DNA from: CAZSNH01 sp052388455
GTDB lineage: Bacteria; Pseudomonadota; Alphaproteobacteria; Rhizobiales; Hyphomicrobiaceae
NCBI GenBank assembly: GCA_052388455.1
Contig: JBQTIA010000102.1
Coordinates: 1 to 24,280 of the forward strand
Direction of reading: 5' to 3'
DNA: 24,280 bases
Shown: positions 15,275 through 23,501 of the stretch, one piece after another
Layout of the letters: the number at the start of each line of letters is the position of its first letter
How positions within the stretch are numbered: the stretch's first letter is position 1
Translations under genes and position numbers: made by a program
The notes under the pieces: generated by a model
Told to the model about the DNA's origin: nothing
What the model saw: the letters and a program-made list of their open reading frames with translations, nothing else
The model's database searches: none

Positions 15275-16042
15275 ATGCGTAGCAATCTGGTCAAGGCCCT
15301 CGTCGGCGAAGGCAAGCGGGTGCTCAATGCGTGGTGCTCGATCGGTTCGTCGCATGTCGCCGAAGCCCTCGCGCACCAGGGCTTCGACAGCGTCACCATT
15401 GACTTGCAGCACGGCGCCATCGGCAGCGAGCAGGCGTTCCACATGCTGCAGGGCATATCGACCAGTCCCGCCATGCCCATGGCGCGGGTGCCCTGCAACG
15501 AGCCAGGGATCATCGCCAAGCTCCTCGACGCCGGCGCCTACGGTCTGATCTGCCCGATGGTCAATTCCCGCCGGGACGCCGAGGCGTTCGTCGGCGCCGG
15601 CCGCTATCCTCCGGCCGGCACCCGCTCCTATGGTCCGAACCGCGTCACCTATTTTGCCGGCGCCGACTACTGGCAGCAGGCCAATCGCGAGGTTCTGCTG
15701 CTGGCCCAGATCGAGACCGCAGAGGCGGTGGGCAACCTCGACGCGATTCTCTCCGTACCGGGGCTCGACGGCATCTACGTCGGCCCCGGCGACCTGTCGC
15801 TCTCGCTCGGCGCCCGGCCGAGCATGGCCCCCGACGACCCTCGCGTGCTCGGCGCCATGCGCACTGCACTCGATGGAGCGCTCGCCAAAGGCTTGATCGC
15901 CGGCGTGCACACGGATGGCGCGGCGACCGCGCTCGCTCGCTACCGCGAAGGTTTCCATCTCTGCTCGACCCCGACCGACATGCGCCTGCTCCTCGATGCC
16001 GCGCGCGGCCTCGTTGCCGCCGTTAAGCACGCCGATGCTTGA
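15275..16042 (+). CDS. HpcH/HpaI-family class II 2-oxo acid aldolase
   Basis: A 255-residue metal-dependent aldolase of the HpcH/HpaI family, which cleaves 4-hydroxy-2-oxo acids to pyruvate plus an aldehyde. Family residues are in place: H46 in TIDLQHG (general base), R71 in MARVP, the divalent-metal ligands E147 in LLAQIETAEAVGN and D173 in YVGPGDLSLSLG. The loop GRYPPAGTRSYGPNR is also typical. The substrate cannot be told from sequence; candidates include 4-hydroxy-2-oxoheptanedioate and 2-keto-3-deoxy sugar acids. The ATG at 15275 starts right at the family N-terminus but has no obvious Shine-Dalgarno. The downstream symporter genes start 116 bp later and may share function. Confidence 0.9.
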   Translation: MRSNLVKALVGEGKRVLNAWCSIGSSHVAEALAHQGFDSVTIDLQHGAIGSEQAFHMLQGISTSPAMPMARVPCNEPGIIAKLLDAGAYGLICPMVNSRRDAEAFVGAGRYPPAGTRSYGPNRVTYFAGADYWQQANREVLLLAQIETAEAVGNLDAILSVPGLDGIYVGPGDLSLSLGARPSMAPDDPRVLGAMRTALDGALAKGLIAGVHTDGAATALARYREGFHLCSTPTDMRLLLDAARGLVAAVKHADA

Positions 16043-16158
16043 GCCCATGCGGGAGTTGCGAGGGGCCACGAAACGGCTAGCCTTCGCGCGGGGGCTGTGG
16101 AACCACTGGGGTTACGGCATCGTGAACCGATAGCGCCGGAAACTACCGCGGAGCAGAG

Positions 16159-16587
16159 ATGATCGAGATCGTTGCCGGCGTGCTGATCGCGATTGCCGGA
16201 CTGGCCACCAGCGTCGCTGCCGTTCTCGGCCTGCTCGAAGGAGCCTTTCCCATTCCGGTCGGCCCTGCGCCCGCGGCCATGCTTGCGGCCTTCGGGTTGT
16301 GCATGGTCGCCCATGGCGCCTACCGGATGCGGGTCAAACGCAACGGCGACGATCGCCACTGGCTGCGGACGGCCGGCACCGCGTCCGTCATGCTTCTGCT
16401 GCTCGCCGACCTCGCGCTCGCCCTGCCCCTCGCCGCGCCGTTCCTCAACGCCTTCAAGATCGCCGGCTTCCCGTTCGGCTACTATATGGCGGCGCAGGGC
16501 TCGCTGGTCCTGATCGTGCTGCTGCTGTTCGTCTTCGCGTCGCGCGCCGACGCGGTCGACGTTCAGGAAGAGTCGGCGGAGACCTGA
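16159..16587 (+). CDS. Small membrane subunit of a sodium:solute symporter (DUF4212-like)
   Basis: A 142-residue membrane protein with four predicted helices (about 3-25, 36-55, 74-96, 109-127). The second half resembles the DUF4212 small subunit that accompanies VC_2705-type symporters: the stretch FKIAGFPFGYYMAAQGS leads into a last helix and a short acidic tail. DUF4212 proteins I know have only two helices, so the N-terminal pair here looks like an extension. The large symporter subunit follows after 3 bp, which supports the assignment. The ATG at 16159 has GGAG 8 bases upstream (GCGGAGCAGAG). Homology is inferred from one motif region and context. Confidence 0.7.
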   Translation: MIEIVAGVLIAIAGLATSVAAVLGLLEGAFPIPVGPAPAAMLAAFGLCMVAHGAYRMRVKRNGDDRHWLRTAGTASVMLLLLADLALALPLAAPFLNAFKIAGFPFGYYMAAQGSLVLIVLLLFVFASRADAVDVQEESAET

Positions 16588-16590
16588 CGC

Positions 16591-18813
16591 ATGCCGGCCG
16601 AGCCTATCACTCAACCCGACGACACGCTGCGCACCGACACCGGCAAGGTGTTCGCCATCTTCCTGTCGGGTTTTCTGGCCGTCGCCGTGACGCTGTTGAT
16701 CGTCCAGCAGCTCGGGGCGCCCGCCGGAATCATCGGCGCCGTATTCGTTGCCGTCTCGCTCGCGGCCTACGCGCTGCTCGGCTGTTCACTGCGCGCTTCG
16801 ACCAGCAGTGATTTCTTCGTCGCCGACCGCAGCGCGACGGCGGGCCACTCCGGCATGGCACTGGCCGCTCGCTGGACGTCGATCTCGATGATCCTCGCAC
16901 TGCCCGGCACGCTCTACGCCTTCGGCTTCGACGGTCTGGCGTTTCTGATTGGTCCTGTGGCCGGGCTGATGGTCATGAGTGTCCTCTTCGTCCCCGCCCT
17001 GCGCAAGTCCGGCGCCGAGACGGTGCCTGAATTTCTGGGACTTCGGTTCGGACGGGGTGCGCGGCTGATTGCTGTCGTCGCCGTGGCTCTCGCGACGTTC
17101 GCACTGCTGGTGGCGCAGATCTACGGCATGGGACTCGTCGTCGGCCGTTTCGTCGATCTGCCGCCAGCCTGTCTCGTCGGAACCCTGACGGTGGTGCTGC
17201 TGATCTCGGTTCTGCCCGGCGGCATGAAGGGCACGACCTGGACGGAGCTGGCACAGTATTCGATCGTGCTGCTGGCAATCATCGGCGTGGCCGGCGCCCT
17301 CGCCCTCGAATTCACCGGCTCGCCGTGGCCACCTTATGCCTACGGCGAGGCACTGCGGGCCATCACCGATGTCGAGACGCGGCTGATCGAGGCCGGGCTG
17401 GCCAGTGCCAGCACGCTGAAACCGCATCTCGCACCTTTCCTGCAGCTCGATCCGCTCAACTTCGCCGGCGTGATCGTGACGCTGATGCTCGGCACCGCCT
17501 GCCTTCCGCATCTTCTCATGCGTTCGGTCAGCGTTCCGACAGTGCGGGAGGCGCGCGTGTCACTCGCCTGGGCCGGATTTTTCGTGCTGCTCGTCGCCGC
17601 CGCCGTGCCGGCCATCGCCGCCTTCACGAAGCTCCAGATCTACCGCCAGATCGAGCAGGGCCTGAGCTTCGCATCGTTGCCGGCATGGATCGAGCGCGGC
17701 TCGCGCCATGATCTGGTGCGCATCCACGGCGTTTCGGTGGGTCAGCTCGCAGCGGCGGAGGCGGCCGTCGCAGCCGGTACAGCGGACGCGGCGGGAGTGG
17801 CCTCCCACATGCGCTCCACCTCACCGGTGCTGGCGACAGGGTTCGCAGAATTGAAGGAGCCGGTGAAGGTTGCGATCGTCGACGCCGCCCGGTCTGCAGC
17901 CGGTGCAGGCAACGATCCGTCAGGCTCGCGCCGCTGGCAGGCGTTCCAGACGAGTGTGCTTCCGGCCGCAGCAAAGGCCGCTAACAACAAGCTCGGCGCC
18001 GTCACAGAGCCGGGCCTGTGGATTGATCCCTTGGGGCTGATGCTGGTGGTGCCGTCGCTGCCGGGAATGCCGCAACTCATGCCCGCGCTGATCGTGGCCG
18101 GGATTCTCGCCGCGGGACTGGCCACGGCCGGCGGCGTGCTGCTGGCGCTCGCACACAGCCTCAGCCACGACCTTCACGTGACCGTTTTCGGTGAGCCGGC
18201 CAAGGATGAGCGCCGCCTCCGCACGGCCCGGCTGATGGTCGTCGCGATCGCGGTCGCCGCCGCTGCCGTGGCTGTGCTGCGCCCGGTCGGCGTTTTCACC
18301 TTTGCCGCCTGGACGTTCTCGCTCGCCGCCGCCGGTCTCTTTCCGGCTCTGATACTCGCCATCTGGTGGAAGCGAGCCACGGCTGCTGGAGCGGTGGCCG
18401 GCATGGTCGCTGGTTTGGCGCTCGCCCTCGCCTACCTCGTCGGCACCCACTTTTTTCCGGTGGCCTTTCACGATCTGTGGCCGGGACTGTCCTCCGCCTC
18501 CGACGCGGCGATGCGTAAGTTCACCAGCTTGTCTAGCGTGTGGTCAGCGGCCGGAGAGGACGCCAAGGCAGCCGCCTTCGCCAACCTCGAGGCCTATGCC
18601 CGCGGCACCGCCACCACGCCGGGAGTCGCCAACTGGTTCGGCATCCTCAACACCTCGGCCGCTCTCTTCGCAGTGCCGGCCGGCTTCGTCGTTGCCATCC
18701 TGGTCAGCCTCGTCACGCCGCGTCCCACGCCGGCAGTGGGGACGCTGGTCGACGACCTCCGCCGCCCGAAGGGCCCCGACTTACTGCGGTTCGAGCCTTC
18801 GTCCGAAAGGTGA
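16591..18813 (+). CDS. Sodium:solute symporter large subunit (SSS family, VC_2705/ActP-like)
   Basis: A 740-residue polytopic transporter of the SSS family, which couples Na+ entry to uptake of small organic solutes, often acetate or other carboxylates in this subgroup. Family marks include DFFVADRSATAGHSGMALAA (about 74-93), the TM2-region GTLYAFGFDGLAFLIGP, SGAETVPEFLGLRFG (140-154), GGMKGTTWTELAQYSIVL (210-227), LMLGTACLPHLLMRSVSVPT (298-317) and LPGMPQLMPALIVAGILAAG followed by HSLSHDLH (490-528). A soluble Ala-rich loop of about 120 residues lies at 355-475. A second insert lies near 628-680 before the last helix. The segment that usually reads LSTADG is ATAGG here. It is coupled to the small subunit by a 3-bp gap. 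Confidence 0.88.
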   Translation: MPAEPITQPDDTLRTDTGKVFAIFLSGFLAVAVTLLIVQQLGAPAGIIGAVFVAVSLAAYALLGCSLRASTSSDFFVADRSATAGHSGMALAARWTSISMILALPGTLYAFGFDGLAFLIGPVAGLMVMSVLFVPALRKSGAETVPEFLGLRFGRGARLIAVVAVALATFALLVAQIYGMGLVVGRFVDLPPACLVGTLTVVLLISVLPGGMKGTTWTELAQYSIVLLAIIGVAGALALEFTGSPWPPYAYGEALRAITDVETRLIEAGLASASTLKPHLAPFLQLDPLNFAGVIVTLMLGTACLPHLLMRSVSVPTVREARVSLAWAGFFVLLVAAAVPAIAAFTKLQIYRQIEQGLSFASLPAWIERGSRHDLVRIHGVSVGQLAAAEAAVAAGTADAAGVASHMRSTSPVLATGFAELKEPVKVAIVDAARSAAGAGNDPSGSRRWQAFQTSVLPAAAKAANNKLGAVTEPGLWIDPLGLMLVVPSLPGMPQLMPALIVAGILAAGLATAGGVLLALAHSLSHDLHVTVFGEPAKDERRLRTARLMVVAIAVAAAAVAVLRPVGVFTFAAWTFSLAAAGLFPALILAIWWKRATAAGAVAGMVAGLALALAYLVGTHFFPVAFHDLWPGLSSASDAAMRKFTSLSSVWSAAGEDAKAAAFANLEAYARGTATTPGVANWFGILNTSAALFAVPAGFVVAILVSLVTPRPTPAVGTLVDDLRRPKGPDLLRFEPSSER

Positions 18814-18901
18814 AACGGGGACCGCCGCGTCATCGTCAACGAACCCCTAACGGGGCTCCGATAAGATTCGGCGCACGGAACCAGCTGCGCCGGAGGCGTC
18901 C

Positions 18902-20401
18902 ATGCCGGAAACGGTCTACGACATCGCCATCGTCGGCGGCGGCATCAACGGCGTCGGAATCGCCGCGGACGCGGCCGGCCGCGGGCTGAAAGTGCTACTC
19001 GCGGAGATGGGCGATCTCGGCGGCGCCACATCCTCGGCCAGCTCCAAGCTCATCCACGGAGGGCTTCGATACCTCGAGCACATGGAGTTCCGGCTGGTGC
19101 GCGAGTCGCTGCGCGAACGGGAGGTGCTGCTGGCCAAGGCGCCGCACATCATCTGGCCACTGCGGTTCGTGCTGCCGCACGTCGCCGGGATGCGCCCCGC
19201 GCCGCTGATCCGCGCCGGACTGTTCCTCTACGATCACCTCGCCAAGCGGCGATGCATTCCGGGCTCGTCGCGGATCGATCTGCGGCGCGATGCTGCTGGT
19301 CGCGCCCTGCGGCCCGAACTTGCCTCGGGCTTCGCCTACTGGGACTGCTGGGTCGACGACGCGCGTCTCGTAGTGCTGAATGCCCGCGCCGCCGCCAACC
19401 GCGGCGCCAGCATACTCACCCGCACCAAGGTGACCGGCGCCACCATCTCCGGCGGCCTCTGGCACCTCACACTCGATGGTCAGGGGGCCGTTCACTCGGC
19501 CGTCGCCCGCGCCGTGGTCAACGCATGTGGTCCTTGGGCCGGCGACGCCGCCCGGAAGTTCGCGCCACCGGAGGGCGGCCAAGCCCAGCGCCTGCGGCTG
19601 GTCAAGGGTAGCCACATCGTGGTGCCGCGCATACCCGGCGCCGACGACGCCTACCTGATGCAGAGCGAGGACCGGCGCGCCGTGTTCGCGCTGCCGTTCG
19701 AGGAGCGGTTCACGCTGATCGGCACCACCGATGTCGCCTATTCCGGCGACCCCGCCGCCGCCGCCATTTCTCCCGACGAGGTTCACTACCTTCTGGCCCT
19801 CCCCAATCGCTTTTTCCGTTCGGTGATCACGCCCGCCGATATCGTCTGGCAGTTCTCCGGCGTGCGCCCGCTGCAAGACGACGAGGCCGCCAATCCCTCG
19901 GCCGTCTCGCGGGATTACAAGCTGGACCTCGTGGCAGGAGATGCGCGGCCAGCCCTGCTGCACGTCATCGGCGGCAAAGTCACCACCCATCGCAAGCTAG
20001 CGGAGGAGGCGCTCGATATTCTCACTCCCCATCTACCACCGATGGGTCCCGCCTGGACGGCCGGTGTACCGCTGCCCGGCGGCGCCGTTGGCGACGGCGG
20101 CATCGCCGGCTATCGATCGGAACTGCTGCATCGGCGCCCGTGGCTCGGTCCGGAGCGCGCCGCACGCTATGTCCGTCGCTATGGAACGCTGACCGACGAG
20201 CTGCTCGGCGATGCCCGAAGAGACGGCGATCTCGGCCTCCACATCGGAGGCGGTCTGACCGAACGCGAGGTCGCCTACCTCAAGGCGATGGAGTGGGCCG
20301 CGCGTCCCGACGATGTGCTGTGGCGGCGGACAAAGACCGGGTTGCACCTTTCGCCCGCCGATCGCCCGCAGGCCGAGGAGCGGATCGCGAAGCTGCTGTA
20401 G
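18902..20401 (+). CDS. glpD: FAD-dependent glycerol-3-phosphate dehydrogenase
   Basis: A 499-residue membrane-associated flavoenzyme oxidising sn-glycerol 3-phosphate to dihydroxyacetone phosphate and passing electrons to quinone. The FAD-binding motif YDIAIVGGGINGVGIAADAA is at about 6-25; the GlpD signature ATSSASSKLIHGGLRYLE is at about 42-59; the substrate region IGTTDVAYSGDP and the second nucleotide segment LHVIGGKVTTHRKLAEEAL follow; the C-terminal DAO_C helical domain holds RRYGTLTDELLGDAR and LTEREVAYLKAMEWA. The ATG at 18902 has GGAGG about 6 bases upstream. There is no glpK, glpF or glpR next to it in the window. Confidence 0.96.
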   Translation: MPETVYDIAIVGGGINGVGIAADAAGRGLKVLLAEMGDLGGATSSASSKLIHGGLRYLEHMEFRLVRESLREREVLLAKAPHIIWPLRFVLPHVAGMRPAPLIRAGLFLYDHLAKRRCIPGSSRIDLRRDAAGRALRPELASGFAYWDCWVDDARLVVLNARAAANRGASILTRTKVTGATISGGLWHLTLDGQGAVHSAVARAVVNACGPWAGDAARKFAPPEGGQAQRLRLVKGSHIVVPRIPGADDAYLMQSEDRRAVFALPFEERFTLIGTTDVAYSGDPAAAAISPDEVHYLLALPNRFFRSVITPADIVWQFSGVRPLQDDEAANPSAVSRDYKLDLVAGDARPALLHVIGGKVTTHRKLAEEALDILTPHLPPMGPAWTAGVPLPGGAVGDGGIAGYRSELLHRRPWLGPERAARYVRRYGTLTDELLGDARRDGDLGLHIGGGLTEREVAYLKAMEWAARPDDVLWRRTKTGLHLSPADRPQAEERIAKLL

Positions 20402-20625
20402 CGGACGAACCCCTGTGTCGGGGCCCCTGCGCGCCCGTGGATTTCCCTCTCCGCTGACCCTCTTGTCACACCGCGTGCCGCGTGCACTGCATAGCGAAGC
20501 CACCCTCTGGCATTGAGATGACTCATAGGCTGAATACGCGATCCGATGCACACTGAGCCGCCGCAACGTTGCGTTCCGTCCGCGTTGACGGCTTTGCCGA
20601 TGGCCACGCGCGAGGACCCTGCGTC

Positions 20626-21675
20626 TTGAAGACTGCGTTCACGATCGGCGGCACGAAGATCGGAGCCGGCGAGCGCCGCCTCGTCGATATTCCCGTCTCC
20701 CGCCTCTCGACCCATACGCCGGTGACCTTGCCGGTGCACGTGATGAACGGTATCGAGCCGGGGCCGGTGATGTTCGTCACCGCCGCCATCCACGGCGACG
20801 AGTTGAACGGCGTCGAGATCATCCGCCGCGTCCTTCGCACGCTGCAGCCGGGCAACATCCGCGGCACGCTGCTCTGCGTGCCGGTGGTCAATGCGTACGG
20901 CTTCATCGGACGCTCGCGCTATCTGCCCGACCGGCGCGACCTCAACCGCGCGTTTCCAGGCTCGCTGTCGGGATCGCTCGCCTCGCGCCTCGCCAATCTG
21001 CTTCTGACTGAGGTGGTCAAGCGCGCACAGTTCGGCATCGACCTGCACACGGCAGCCATTCACCGCGTCAACCTCCCGCAGATTCGCTGCGCCTTCGCCT
21101 CGCGTCCCGAGGCCCGTGATCTCGCGCTCGCCTTCGGCACCGACGTGGTGCTCGAAAGTCCGGAGCGTCAGGGCTCGCTGCGCAAGGCGGCCCGTGAACT
21201 CGGCGTCGACGTGCTGGTGTACGAGGGCGGGGAGGGACTGCGGTTCGACGAGTTCGCCATTCTGGCCGGCGTCAACGGCATCGCGCGCGTCATGCTCAAG
21301 GTCGGAATGCTGGAGCTGCCGGAGGGCGCCGAAACCGCTCCCGACAAGCGCAGGCCGCCGCTCCTGGCCAATGCCGCGAAATGGGTACGGGCGCCCGAGG
21401 GTGGCATCCTGCGCACGTCCAAGCGCATCGGCGACGCGGTGAGCGAAGGCGAGCTGATCGGACATATCGCCAATCCTTACGAAGACAGCGACGTGGAGGT
21501 GCGGTCCCCGCGCCGCGGCATCATCATCGGACGGACGACACTGCCCATTGTCAACATGGGCGACGCGCTGTTTCACATCGCCTGGTCGGAGGAAATCGGA
21601 CGGCGCAAGGGACCGCGCGACGTGCCGCGGGACTTCGCCGCCGAGCCGGTCATGGACGAGGACGAAATCATCTGA
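20626..21675 (+). CDS. Zn-dependent AstE/aspartoacylase-family deacylase
   Basis: A 349-residue protein of the succinylglutamate desuccinylase/aspartoacylase family (M14-like carboxypeptidase fold), which hydrolyses N-acyl amino acids. Zinc ligands are H56 and E59 in AAIHGDELNGVEI and H141 in IDLHTAAIHR; substrate-binding residues lie in RYLPDRRDLNRAFPG (98-112); the likely catalytic Glu is in VYEGGEGLRFDEF. The C-terminal third resembles the biotinyl-lipoyl-like beta domain (GGILRTSKRIGDAVSEGELIGHI). I start it at TTG 20626 because GAGGA lies about 9 bases upstream and the protein then begins at the conserved region; another in-frame TTG at 20569 is less likely. The acyl substrate is unknown, and no RimK-type ligase or ectoine genes are seen. 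Confidence 0.85.
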   Translation: MKTAFTIGGTKIGAGERRLVDIPVSRLSTHTPVTLPVHVMNGIEPGPVMFVTAAIHGDELNGVEIIRRVLRTLQPGNIRGTLLCVPVVNAYGFIGRSRYLPDRRDLNRAFPGSLSGSLASRLANLLLTEVVKRAQFGIDLHTAAIHRVNLPQIRCAFASRPEARDLALAFGTDVVLESPERQGSLRKAARELGVDVLVYEGGEGLRFDEFAILAGVNGIARVMLKVGMLELPEGAETAPDKRRPPLLANAAKWVRAPEGGILRTSKRIGDAVSEGELIGHIANPYEDSDVEVRSPRRGIIIGRTTLPIVNMGDALFHIAWSEEIGRRKGPRDVPRDFAAEPVMDEDEII

Positions 21676-21677
21676 GC

Positions 21678-21711
21678 TGACGGCGGCTCGGGTTTCCGCC
21701 ACAGGCCGTCA
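21678..21711 (+). terminator. Possible terminator hairpin between convergent genes
   Basis: TGACGGC (21678-21684) pairs with GCCGTCA (21705-21711), with further GGCGG/CCGCC pairing inside, followed by only three T residues on the plus strand. It overlaps the stop codon of the convergent minus-strand gene. The short T-run makes it a weak candidate. Confidence 0.3.
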
Positions 21712-22359
21712 TTTGCCCGCCCACTCCGGCTTGACCTCGTCACATTTTTTGCTGGTGAAATCGTTGACATCGTCGACGATCGTCGACTGCAGCACACCAA
21801 TCGTGTTGTCGGCGGCTGTGGCGGTCCACAAGGCGCCCTTGATGACCGTCGGTCCGTCCACCTTGCCCCAGTTCAGCGAGGCCTTCACCGCCTTGCCCTT
21901 TTCGAATGTGACCTTCGGCGTGAACTCGGCCGTGATCTCGGCGGCGCCATCCTTCTCGCGTTCGACCGTGCAGGAGACCTTGTGACTGTCGAACTCGGCG
22001 ACCAGCTTGTCGGCGACCAGAGCTTTCAACAGGAGGTCGCGCTTTAGCCGCACATCGGACGTGCAAACGACGCGGCCCCACGGCCACGACACCTTGGCCT
22101 TGGACACCATTTTTTCGAGCTGGGTCTTGCGGAAGCTCTTGACCACCTTGCACGCCACGTCCGGGCCGGGCTTGCGATTGTGAAAGGCGTCACAGATCGC
22201 GACCTTGCACGCCTTGCGGCTGTCGCGCTCAGCCTTTTCCTCGGTGGTGAGCTCGGTTTGCGGCGTCGCCGTCGACACCGGCTTGTCTTCTGCCATTGCG
22301 GCCGCTGACAAGAACACGGTGCCGGCGATCAGCAGCACGAGGTGGCGAGGGCGCGACAT
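21709..22359 (-). CDS. Secreted six-cysteine protein of unknown function
   Basis: A 216-residue protein with a clear signal peptide (MSRPRHLVLLIAGTVFLSAAAMA, cleavage near residue 23). The mature part has an acidic Thr/Glu linker, then a domain with cysteines at about 51, 56, 70, 99, 130 and 206, an even number consistent with three periplasmic disulfides. Positions 48-75 (KACKVAICDAFHNRKPG) are basic; the rest looks like alternating beta strands (CTVEREKDGAAEITAEFTPKV). No membrane anchor or lipobox is present. The ATG at 22359 has GGAG five bases upstream. It diverges from hsp20. I do not recognise a named family and assign no function. Confidence 0.8.
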   Translation of the reverse strand: MSRPRHLVLLIAGTVFLSAAAMAEDKPVSTATPQTELTTEEKAERDSRKACKVAICDAFHNRKPGPDVACKVVKSFRKTQLEKMVSKAKVSWPWGRVVCTSDVRLKRDLLLKALVADKLVAEFDSHKVSCTVEREKDGAAEITAEFTPKVTFEKGKAVKASLNWGKVDGPTVIKGALWTATAADNTIGVLQSTIVDDVNDFTSKKCDEVKPEWAGK

Positions 22360-22429
22360 GGCATCTCCAGGATGTGGCGTACAAAGGGACGTCAGCACAT
22401 CCCGCTGAAATGGCGCCGAATTTTGGCAA

Positions 22430-22457
22430 CTTGAATGCGCTGCGGCGTTCACCATAT
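22430..22457 (+). promoter_or_regulatory. Sigma-32 (RpoH)-like promoter of hsp20
   Basis: CTTGAA at 22430-22435 and CCATAT at 22452-22457, spaced by 16 bases, resemble the heat-shock sigma factor consensus (CTTGAA and a C-rich -10 ending in ATNT). The location, about 100 bases before hsp20, is right for a leader carrying a thermometer. Confidence 0.6.
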
Positions 22458-22463
22458 GGTGTT

Positions 22464-22561
22464 CGTGAGAATGGCCGGTGCCTCCTTCGGGCCGGCGGGT
22501 CGCCTCGTCCTTCGCAAAGGTCGGCGGCCGTTCTGGTGGTCGCTTTTCGGAAGGACCTCGC
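22464..22561 (+). promoter_or_regulatory. ROSE-type RNA thermometer upstream of hsp20
   Basis: The predicted 5' leader folds into consecutive hairpins: GCCGG/CCGGC (22474-22478 with 22492-22496), then CGCC/GGCG with an inner CCTT/AAGG (22501-22526). The last hairpin pairs 22538-22541 GGTC with GACC (22554-22557) and CTT (22543-22545) with AAG (22551-22553), leaving G22542 bulged. It masks the Shine-Dalgarno GGAAGGA (22549-22555) just before the ATG. TCGCT at 22540-22544 fits the conserved U(U/C)GCU of ROSE elements, including the bulged G opposite the ribosome site. Heating would open this stem and release translation. Confidence 0.72.
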
Positions 22562-23008
22562 ATGTCACGATTGTCCATGTTGTCAAACCCGCTGCTGCTC
22601 GGCTTCGAAGAGATCGAGCGACTCATCGACCGCGCAACCAAGGGTGGCGGCGATGGCTACCCGCCCTACAACATCGAGCGGATCGGCGCCGCGAACGGCG
22701 CCGGGGAGACGCTGCGCATCACGCTGGCGGTCGCCGGCTTTTCGCGCGAGGAAATCGACATCACCGTCGAAGACAAGCAGCTTTCCATCCGCGGTAAAAA
22801 GGACGACGATAAGGATCGGGAATATTTGTACCGCGGCATCGCCGCCCGGCAGTTCGCCCGCACCTTCGTCCTTGCCGACGGCATCGAGGTCAAAGGCGCC
22901 GGCCTCGCCAACGGGCTGCTCTCGATCGATCTCGTCCGCCACGAGCCGGAGCGGCACGTGCGACGCATCGAGATCGGCGCAGAGCCGGCTCACAAAATTC
23001 AGCGTTAG
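22562..23008 (+). CDS. Small heat-shock protein Hsp20 (IbpA-like)
   Basis: A 148-residue alpha-crystallin-type chaperone that holds unfolding proteins for later refolding by the DnaK and ClpB systems. The N-terminus (LLGFEEIERLIDRATKGG) and YPPYNIERIG are typical of IbpA/class A rhizobial Hsp20 proteins. The alpha-crystallin domain runs from about residue 38 to 128 with LAVAGFSREEIDITVEDKQL and GLLSIDLVRHEPE, and the C-terminal anchoring motif I-x-I is present as IEI. The ATG at 22562 is preceded by GGAAGGA, which is occluded by the thermometer hairpin. It heads a likely operon with the DUF1150 gene. Confidence 0.94.
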   Translation: MSRLSMLSNPLLLGFEEIERLIDRATKGGGDGYPPYNIERIGAANGAGETLRITLAVAGFSREEIDITVEDKQLSIRGKKDDDKDREYLYRGIAARQFARTFVLADGIEVKGAGLANGLLSIDLVRHEPERHVRRIEIGAEPAHKIQR

Positions 23009-23136
23009 ATGCAGGCGAGTTACAGCCACAACCTTCGAATCGTCCGATCATGTTTACGAGGGTGCGTGTGGAAATTCTATCCTCACGCGCGACGGACATG
23101 ACGGGGAAGCCTCGTTGATCGAGGAGGAGTAGCGTC

Positions 23137-23439
23137 ATGAATGAGAACACCACGAAGCGTATGCGAAAGTCCGGCGGCAAACGTCTGCCGGCTTCTGCCG
23201 AAGAGGTGATGAGCCAGCTCGAGCTTTTGCGGCTCGGCGGTGGGCAGGTCGCCTACATCAAGATCCTGTCGACCGAAGACGCCAAACGGCTGTTCCCGGC
23301 CATCGAGGGTCTGCCACCCGGCACCAACCTCTTCGCGCTGCACGGAGCCGACGGTTCGCCGATCGCGCTCACCGACACGCGGCAGGCGGCGATGAGCCAT
23401 GCCATGGACGGCGATCTGATGATCGCCAGCCTGCATTGA
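23137..23439 (+). CDS. DUF1150 family protein
   Basis: A 100-residue soluble protein without signal peptide or membrane segment. The core MSQLELLRLGGGQVAYIKIL followed by a Phe-Ala-Leu-His-Gly turn and ALTDTRQAAMSHAMD matches the DUF1150 family, small alphaproteobacterial proteins frequently next to hsp20. The ATG at 23137 has a strong GGAGGAG about 7 bases upstream. It lies 128 bp after hsp20, probably in the same heat-induced transcript. The function of DUF1150 is unknown; context suggests a role in proteostasis. Confidence 0.82.
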   Translation: MNENTTKRMRKSGGKRLPASAEEVMSQLELLRLGGGQVAYIKILSTEDAKRLFPAIEGLPPGTNLFALHGADGSPIALTDTRQAAMSHAMDGDLMIASLH

Positions 23440-23501
23440 TCACCTGCCACCTGCGTCTCGACCATTCAGCCCCGGATCAATACCTACAAAGGCGAACCCG
23501 C

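Noticed and set aside
20402..20625. Possible promoter (TTGTCA ... TGCATA) between glpD and the deacylase
   Set aside because: The spacing to any -10-like hexamer does not fit a standard promoter, so it was not listed.
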